Source: Raoultibacter timonensis
Lineage (GTDB): Bacteria; Actinomycetota; Coriobacteriia; Coriobacteriales; Eggerthellaceae
Direction: 5' to 3'
DNA length: 63,129 nt
Assembly (NCBI RefSeq): GCF_900240215.1
Contig: NZ_LT964679.1
Coordinates: 233,245 to 296,373, forward strand
Part shown: positions 57,822-63,129 of the stretch, in pieces
How positions within the stretch are numbered: position 1 is the first letter of the stretch
Layout: the number at the start of each line of letters is the position of its first letter
The notes under the pieces: model-generated
The model's input: only the letters and a program-made list of their open reading frames with translations
Databases searched by the model: none
Told to the model about the DNA's origin: nothing
Program-made: the position numbers and the translations under genes

Positions 57822-60350
57822 ATGGATTATCAAGAATTCCTCGATTCGGTAGACCGCGAGGCCTACCATGAGGGCGAGTGGCGGTGGCAGGAGGGCGAGT
57901 ACACCGTCACCCGCACCAACCACTGGTCGCCGCCTGGATGCCACAACGGCTGCGGCGTGTTGCTGTACGTTGACAAGGAAGGAAAGCTCGCGCACATCGA
58001 GGGCGATCCCTTGGCTCCGTTCAACGGCGGTAAGCTCTGCATGCGCTGCCTCGACATGGTGGAGGCCGTCAATCACCCCGATCGCCTGAAGTATCCCATG
58101 CGTCGTGCGGGCAAGCGCGGCGAGAACAAGTGGGAGCGCATCTCGTGGGACGAGGCCTACGACGAGATCGTCGAGAAGGTCAATGCCGTCAAACGCGATT
58201 TCGGATCGCATACCATCCTGTTCGTGCACGGCACTGGGCGCAACATCGGGTGGCAGCTGCCGCTCTTCGCTTCGACCGCCCTTGAAACGCCCAACGTGTG
58301 CAACTTCGGTTTCACGGGATTCGCCTGCTATCTTCCCCGCATGATCGGCGCTTCGGCGAAGATGGGCGAGATGACCATCATCGACGTGTCCGAAACGCAC
58401 GAGCTGCGCTACGCCGACCCCTCGTTCAAACGCCCCGATGTCATCATGATATGGGGCAACGAGCCTCTGAAATCGAACGCCGACGGGTTCATCGGCCACT
58501 GGATCCTCGAATGCATGCAGATGGGCACGAAAATCATCTCGATCGACCCCCGTCTGACCTGGCTCGGCGCCAAAGCGGAGTACTGGCTGCAGGTGCGCCC
58601 CGGAACCGACGGCGCACTCGGCATCGCCATGCTCAACACCATCATCAACGAAGACCTCGTCGACCATGAGTTCATCGATCTGTGGTGCTACGGATACGAG
58701 CAGTTGGTGGAATCCGTGCAGGGCAAGGATGCCGATTGGGCGGCCGAGATATGCGGCCTCGATGCGGACGACATCCGCGGTGCGGCGCGTCTGTATGCGA
58801 ACGCCGAGAACGCATCCATCCAATGGGGCCTCGCCTTCGAGCAGCAGCTGTCCGCACTGGGCGTCACGGCGGCGGCGTGCGACCTCATGGGCGTGACGGG
58901 CAACATCGATAATCCGGGCGGCAATCTGCTCATCAAGTGCGCGTTCGACATCGAAAAGCGCTACGGCTTGGGCGATTTCAAGATCCCGCGGGAAAACTAC
59001 GCCGGCAAGATGACGCTTTCCGCCGGCATCGAGTCCTCCGACATCGTGGCCTGCGCGTCGTCGGACGCCTTGCTCCATGCGGTCGAGACGGGCGAGCCGT
59101 TCATGCCCCAGATCCTCTGGCTGCAAAGCGCCAACCCGCTTTCGTGCTCGGGCATGGATGCGCCCCGCATGTACGAGGCCATGAACAAGATCCCCTACTG
59201 CGTGGTGGCCGATCCGTTCATGACGCCGACGGCGGTCGCCCATGCCGATATCGTACTGCCCGTCGCCATGAGCTGCGAACGCAACTCGGTGCGCACGTGG
59301 TGGACCCCCGCGCGATCCATCTCCAAATGCACGAGCTTCTACGAGTCGAAATCGGACGAGCAGATCATCCTCGACCTCGGTCGGCGCCTCAAGCCGGAAA
59401 ACTGGCCGTGGAAAGACGATAAAGAGCTTTCAACCTGGTATCTTACCGACCAGTACGCCGAGGGAGGTACCCGCTACGAGGGCGATTTCGAAGAACTGCA
59501 AGCCCGCGGCGGCTACAAGTACGATCCGTGGGACGCGGAGTACTACAAGTACGAAAAGGGCATGTGCCGGCCCGACGGACAGCCGGGATTCGACACCGCG
59601 ACCGGGCGGTTCGAATTCTGGAGTTGGGGATACAACCACTGGGGCGTCGATCCCATGCCCTATCACATCGAGCCGAAGGACAGCCCCCTCTCCACGCCCG
59701 AAAAGCTCGAGGAATACCCGTTCATCGCCACGTCGGGAGGCCGTTCCTACGAGTTCTTCCATTCCGAGCACCGTCAGCTCGAAACCATGCGCGAGTTCCA
59801 TCCGTGGCCGCTCGTTACCATCCACCCCGATGCGGCTGCCGAATACGGCATCGAAGACGGCGATTGGGTATGGATCGAAACCACGCACGGCCGTTGCCGT
59901 CAGAAGGCGTTTCTGTTCCCCGGCATCAAGCGCGACACCATCCATATGGAGCATGCGTGGTGGTATCCGGAGCAGGAGGCTGCCGAGCCGAGCCTGTACG
60001 GTACGTTCGACTCGAACATCAACAACATGGCGCTGAACTTCGAAACGGGCCAGGGCGGCATCGGGTCGGGCATCAAGAGCTTCTTGGCCAAGATATACAA
60101 GTACCAAGAAGGCGACCAGATGCCGGGCGAGAAGGTTACGCGCGAGGGCGGCTGGGGCGACTACATCCCCGGTGTCATGGCCGGCGACAAGGAGTCTGCC
60201 GAAAAGCAGGCTGCCGAGGGCAACGATGCGCTGCAAAAGCAGCTCGAGAACGCGCGCCGCGTGCAGAGCCTCAAGGTGAAAGACGCCGACATGCAAGGCC
60301 GCAACGCCCTCGAGTACGCGAAAGAACATGCCGACGAGGTTATCAAGTAG
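57822..60350 (+). CDS. Class A molybdopterin oxidoreductase, catalytic subunit, with helical C-terminal extension
   Basis: 842 residues, cytoplasmic. C40, C44, C72 and C75; HGTGRN; metal-site segment FTGFACYLPR (Ala before the Cys), closest to the 38144 enzyme. Beyond the normal end (DYIPGV) is an extension of about 55 residues, Ala/Lys/Glu/Gln-rich (ESAEKQAAEGNDALQKQLEN and on), predicted as a long helix or coiled coil and absent from its relatives. It may dock a partner. The ribosome site is GGGAGGAG. The ferredoxin subunit follows after 36 bp, then an MmgE/PrpD gene and an MFS gene. Confidence 0.88.
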   Translation: MDYQEFLDSVDREAYHEGEWRWQEGEYTVTRTNHWSPPGCHNGCGVLLYVDKEGKLAHIEGDPLAPFNGGKLCMRCLDMVEAVNHPDRLKYPMRRAGKRGENKWERISWDEAYDEIVEKVNAVKRDFGSHTILFVHGTGRNIGWQLPLFASTALETPNVCNFGFTGFACYLPRMIGASAKMGEMTIIDVSETHELRYADPSFKRPDVIMIWGNEPLKSNADGFIGHWILECMQMGTKIISIDPRLTWLGAKAEYWLQVRPGTDGALGIAMLNTIINEDLVDHEFIDLWCYGYEQLVESVQGKDADWAAEICGLDADDIRGAARLYANAENASIQWGLAFEQQLSALGVTAAACDLMGVTGNIDNPGGNLLIKCAFDIEKRYGLGDFKIPRENYAGKMTLSAGIESSDIVACASSDALLHAVETGEPFMPQILWLQSANPLSCSGMDAPRMYEAMNKIPYCVVADPFMTPTAVAHADIVLPVAMSCERNSVRTWWTPARSISKCTSFYESKSDEQIILDLGRRLKPENWPWKDDKELSTWYLTDQYAEGGTRYEGDFEELQARGGYKYDPWDAEYYKYEKGMCRPDGQPGFDTATGRFEFWSWGYNHWGVDPMPYHIEPKDSPLSTPEKLEEYPFIATSGGRSYEFFHSEHRQLETMREFHPWPLVTIHPDAAAEYGIEDGDWVWIETTHGRCRQKAFLFPGIKRDTIHMEHAWWYPEQEAAEPSLYGTFDSNINNMALNFETGQGGIGSGIKSFLAKIYKYQEGDQMPGEKVTREGGWGDYIPGVMAGDKESAEKQAAEGNDALQKQLENARRVQSLKVKDADMQGRNALEYAKEHADEVIK

Positions 60351-60386
60351 AGGACCGCGCAACGTAAGAAAAGGAGGCGAACAGCT

Positions 60387-60737
60387 GTGACCAAGGCGAT
60401 TCTCGTCAACTACGACTACTGCACCGGATGCCATTCGTGCGAAGTAGCGTGCAAGAAGATTCTCGATCTGCCGAAAGGCGAGTTCGGCATCAAGGTATGC
60501 GAGGTGGGCCCGTTCGAGTACAGCGGGCGCGAGGGTCTCAAGAGCACCTGGGAATGGACCTACATGCCCGTAATCACCCAGGCGTGCGATATGTGTACCG
60601 AGCGCACCGAGGCGGGCAAGATGCCCATGTGCGTGCAGCACTGCCAAGCGTGGTGCATGTACTACGGCGAGGCGGAGGAGCTCGTCAAGAAGATGGACGG
60701 CCAGAGCCGCTGGTCTCTTGTAACCGTCAAAGAATAA
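60387..60737 (+). CDS. 4Fe-4S ferredoxin-type electron-transfer subunit, class A
   Basis: 116 residues from a GTG start with AAGGAGG 9 nt upstream. CTGCHSCEVAC and CDMCTERTEAGKMPMCVQHC plus AWC, with nine Cys as in the other class A subunits. Electron donor for the large subunit just upstream. Confidence 0.92.
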   Translation: MTKAILVNYDYCTGCHSCEVACKKILDLPKGEFGIKVCEVGPFEYSGREGLKSTWEWTYMPVITQACDMCTERTEAGKMPMCVQHCQAWCMYYGEAEELVKKMDGQSRWSLVTVKE

Positions 60738-60745
60738 GGGGAACG

Positions 60746-60775
60746 GCGCGGGCGCGCGCTGCGCGCCCGCGCTTT
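60746..60775 (+). terminator. GC-rich terminator after a class A operon
   Basis: GCGCGGGCGCGC and GCGCGCCCGCGC form a perfect 12-bp stem with a 3-nt loop, followed by TTT. Very stable; separates the enzyme pair from the MmgE/PrpD gene. Confidence 0.7.
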
Positions 60776-60887
60776 CGCAAGGGGGCTTCCCGTCGATGGC
60801 CGAGCAGATGCACGCAGCGCCGCTCGCTGACGCGGGAAGCGCGGGAAGCACCCGCGAACACAGCGGGGGAAAGGAATCCCATTGAAC

Positions 60888-62258
60888 ATGACAGACCAGG
60901 TCTGCGCCCATGTTGTCGGGGCGGACTATACAGTGCTCGACGACTTCACGGTATCCCGCATCAAAACGCGCGTGCTCGATGCGATCGGGGTGATCGCGGC
61001 GGGCGTCCATGCTCCGATGTGCGATGAGCTGTTCGATTTGCTGAAGAGCTATGGAGCCGCGAAGCAGAGCGCCGCGTTCTTCAGGGGCGAGCGCATCGAC
61101 GCGCCCTCGGCGGCTATGATCAACAGCTTCTCCATGCGATCGTACGACTTCGAAGCCATCGAGGCGGAAAACGAGAACAGGAAAAGCAGCGCCGCCCACA
61201 TCAGCGGCACCACGGTGCCGACGGCGCTCGCCTGCGCCGAGCGGGCGCATGCGAACGGCCGCGAGTTCATGTGCGCTCTCGCCTTGGGCGACGATATCGC
61301 AGCCCGTCTCGGGGCGGCCTCGGGATTCGACGTGTACGGCGGATGGGACAACACCAACACCATCAACGGATTGGGAGCCACGGTTATCGCCGGCAAGCTG
61401 GGAGGGCTCGACGAACGCCAGCTCAACAACGCGCTCGGCCTCGATCTCAACATGCTCGGCGGGTCGATGGACAACATCAACTACAAGACGCTCGCCTTCA
61501 AGCTGCCGATGGCGCTCGCGGCTCGCAACGCGATCTTCTCGGCCGATTTCGCTCGTCGCGGCATGACGGCGACGCACGACGCCTTCGGAGGCAAGAAGGG
61601 CTATTTCTTCTTGTTCTGCGGCGACAAGCAGCGTCCCGAACTGCTCTGCAAGGATCTCGGAGAGGTGTTCTACGGCGACGTGGTCGTCAAGCCGTGGTCG
61701 GCCTGCCGCGCGACGCACCCCTCCATCGACGCCTGCATGCAGATCGTCGGCGCTCACGATATCGATCCCGAGCAGGTGGCGAAGGTCGTTATCCACACGA
61801 CGCCGCGAACCGCTCAGGGCTTTGTGGGCCAGCCGTTCGAAATCGGCGAGGACCCGCAGGTGAGCGGTGCTTTCAGCATCATCTATACCGCTGCCGTCGC
61901 GATAGCGACCAAATCGGTTCGCCCCGATTCGATGAACCGGGAAGCGATGGAGGACCCTGCGCTCAAGCGCCTGGTCGAGAAGATCGAGATTGCGCCCACG
62001 CTTGCGCCCGACGAGTACCAGACGGCGGAGGCCGACATCGTCATGGAGGACGGGGCGGCGTATCACGCCCGGTGCGATGTCCCGAAGGGCGACATCTACA
62101 AGAGCCCGATGAGCGAAGAGGAGGTGTTGGACAAGTTCTACAGAAACATCGAGTTCTCCCAGACGCTCTCGCGGGCTGATGCGGATCGCGTCGTGGGGAT
62201 CGTTTCGCGTCTCGAAGAGCTCGATGACATCGGCGAATTGATCGCATTCATGAGGTAG
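60888..62258 (+). CDS. MmgE/PrpD family protein
   Basis: 456 residues. Family marks are SRIKTRVLDAIGVIAAG, SFSMRSYDFEA, HISGTTVPTALA, NALGLDLNMLGG and KPWSACRATHPSID with the C-terminal small domain. The family includes 2-methylcitrate dehydratase and cis-aconitate decarboxylase; specificity varies and cannot be read here. The ATG is given; a TTG 6 bp earlier has better spacing to AAGGAA and may be the true start. It sits between a class A molybdoenzyme pair and an MFS carrier, so it may handle the product or precursor of the same substrate. Confidence 0.88.
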   Translation: MTDQVCAHVVGADYTVLDDFTVSRIKTRVLDAIGVIAAGVHAPMCDELFDLLKSYGAAKQSAAFFRGERIDAPSAAMINSFSMRSYDFEAIEAENENRKSSAAHISGTTVPTALACAERAHANGREFMCALALGDDIAARLGAASGFDVYGGWDNTNTINGLGATVIAGKLGGLDERQLNNALGLDLNMLGGSMDNINYKTLAFKLPMALAARNAIFSADFARRGMTATHDAFGGKKGYFFLFCGDKQRPELLCKDLGEVFYGDVVVKPWSACRATHPSIDACMQIVGAHDIDPEQVAKVVIHTTPRTAQGFVGQPFEIGEDPQVSGAFSIIYTAAVAIATKSVRPDSMNREAMEDPALKRLVEKIEIAPTLAPDEYQTAEADIVMEDGAAYHARCDVPKGDIYKSPMSEEEVLDKFYRNIEFSQTLSRADADRVVGIVSRLEELDDIGELIAFMR

Positions 62259-62301
62259 ATCGACAGGTTCATGGGATTAGGTCATAGACAAGGAGAAAGA
62301 A

Positions 62302-63129
62302 ATGACCGCACAACAAAAAGCTCAAGCTAAAAAGGCGCTGGGCATAACCGTGCAGATCGCCGCACTGCTCGTTATTACGCTTCAGTATGCCAAGTCGTTT
62401 TCGACGCCAGCGATGTCGGCCATCGGTGCGGCGTACGCTCCTGCGGGCATAGATTCGCTCATGCTCAAAAACATAGAGGGATTGCCTTCGCTGATGGCCA
62501 TCGTCGGCGCGTTCGCCGTAGGTATAATGGAGCGGTACATGAAGAAGAAGACCATGCTCATTATCGCGATGGTCTGCACTCTTGTCGGCGGCGTTGCGGC
62601 CGGATTCATGCCTGAAACGACGGAAGGGTTCTACGGCATACTCGCTTGTCGCGTCATACTCGGTTTCGGTCGTGGCATGATCTTCCCGATGGCGTCGTCG
62701 TTCATAGCCGATTTGTTCGATGGCAAGAAGCGCGATCAGCTCATGAGCTTTAAAACTGCAGTAGGCGGCCTTTCCGGTTCGCTCTTCCAGTTGATCGGCG
62801 GCTTCCTAGCCGTTCTCTCATGGCGCTATTCGTTTATCGGCTACCTGTTCATCGTGCCTATCATCCTCATGATCGTTTTCTGGCTGCCTGAGCCCGACGT
62901 GAAGCCTGCGGGAACCACATCGGATGGCAAGAAGGGCAATGCGCTCAAGTCGATTACGATGGCAGCGTGGGTCGTTATCCTGCTCGCCGGCGTTTGGAAC
63001 TTCTTCCAGTTCTCCTTCTTCACCAACATCTCTCTCTGCATCAAAGAGGCGGGGCTGGGCGGTACTGGATTTTCGGGGATGATCAGCTCGCCGCCAACGC
63101 TTGCCCGCGCTGCGGGGGCCATATGCTAC
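62302..63129 (+). CDS. MFS transporter, partial (runs off the right edge)
   Basis: 276 residues are in the window with no stop. Six or more hydrophobic spans follow a Lys/Gln-rich N-terminus; RVILGFGRGMIFPMASSFIA and the Arg/Asp-containing loop between spans 2 and 3 (MERYMKKKTM) are typical of the major facilitator superfamily. It differs from the four OFA-like carriers here. AGGAGAAAG precedes the ATG; 43 bp after the MmgE/PrpD gene, so probably in one operon with it. Confidence 0.87.
   Translation, partial: MTAQQKAQAKKALGITVQIAALLVITLQYAKSFSTPAMSAIGAAYAPAGIDSLMLKNIEGLPSLMAIVGAFAVGIMERYMKKKTMLIIAMVCTLVGGVAAGFMPETTEGFYGILACRVILGFGRGMIFPMASSFIADLFDGKKRDQLMSFKTAVGGLSGSLFQLIGGFLAVLSWRYSFIGYLFIVPIILMIVFWLPEPDVKPAGTTSDGKKGNALKSITMAAWVVILLAGVWNFFQFSFFTNISLCIKEAGLGGTGFSGMISSPPTLARAAGAICY

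Noticed and set aside
7563-60350. Twin-arginine export of the molybdoenzymes
   Set aside because: None of the eight large subunits has an RR motif or hydrophobic leader at its supported start; cytoplasmic location is preferred.
59430-62066. 878-codon minus-strand open frame
   Set aside because: Spans three well-supported plus-strand genes and the terminator between them; antisense shadow.
1-63129. CRISPR arrays, tRNA or rRNA genes
   Set aside because: No spaced direct repeats of CRISPR type and no cloverleaf or rRNA-like sequence was noticed by eye; a covariance-model scan would be needed to exclude a tRNA fully.

Overview
The window looks like a piece of chromosome from a gut actinobacterium of the Eggerthellaceae (Gordonibacter/Eggerthella type). 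The reasons are its moderately high GC, an expanded set of cytoplasmic molybdopterin oxidoreductases resembling catechol dehydroxylases and pyrogallol transhydroxylase, several LuxR regulators fused to a multi-pass membrane domain, and MFS carriers of the oxalate/formate-antiporter type beside the enzymes. The genus is an inference; no rRNA or other phylogenetic marker is present.

Eight large (catalytic) molybdoenzyme subunits lie in about 63 kb, and each is followed at once by a short 4Fe-4S ferredoxin subunit. They fall into three sequence classes. Class A has a YHEGE N-terminus and an HGTGRN motif (large subunits at 7563, 13632, 38144 minus, 40838 and 57822). Class B has PPGCHPVGCG (21260 and 47191). 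Class C has an Asp-Ser pair in the active-site segment (56742 minus). None has a twin-arginine signal, so all are predicted to be cytoplasmic. Membrane LuxR regulators (4322, 5899, 16643, 39040), a soluble LuxR protein (53840 minus) and MFS transporters (10612, 12091, 44050, 45582 and 62302, the last running off the right end) are interleaved. The simplest picture is separate uptake-sense-reduce modules, each for a different aromatic or other substrate.

Layout: 1-3019 (minus) is a large 2-hydroxyacyl-CoA-dehydratase-activase-like protein cut by the left edge. 3297-4079 holds two small Cys-rich proteins and an XRE regulator. 4322-18157 holds LuxR genes, two class A enzymes and two MFS carriers. 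18154-20892 (minus) is a SufE / FucI-like / small helical protein module. 21260-27093 is a class B operon with a SlyD-type isomerase, a Cys-rich protein and a DUF169 protein, followed by a trigger-factor-like gene. 27259-33156 (minus) is a larger version of the module (two FucI-like, two helical, SufE, cysteine desulfurase), divergent from a PucR regulator. 34979-43714 holds two divergent class A loci around a membrane LuxR. 44050-50481 holds two MFS genes and a second class B operon. 51052-53331 is an XRE-cupin regulator with an acyl-CoA ligase. 53400-57112 (minus) holds a soluble LuxR gene and the class C enzyme. 57477-63129 holds a class A enzyme, an MmgE/PrpD protein and a partial MFS gene.

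The parts I cannot match to a described system are these: (i) two recurring families of tiny Cys-rich proteins, 'MCFRPA' zinc ribbons with a Gly-Ala-Pro tail (four copies) and 'MCYxC' proteins (three copies), tied to the molybdoenzyme loci; (ii) the twice-occurring FucI-like + SufE + small helical protein module, whose helical protein resembles an acyl carrier protein but keeps a Cys; (iii) a dyad of the TAATAC(T/C)/(A/G)GTATTA type near several of these genes; (iv) an exact 365-bp duplication of one ferredoxin gene. No tRNA, rRNA, CRISPR array or transposase was seen.
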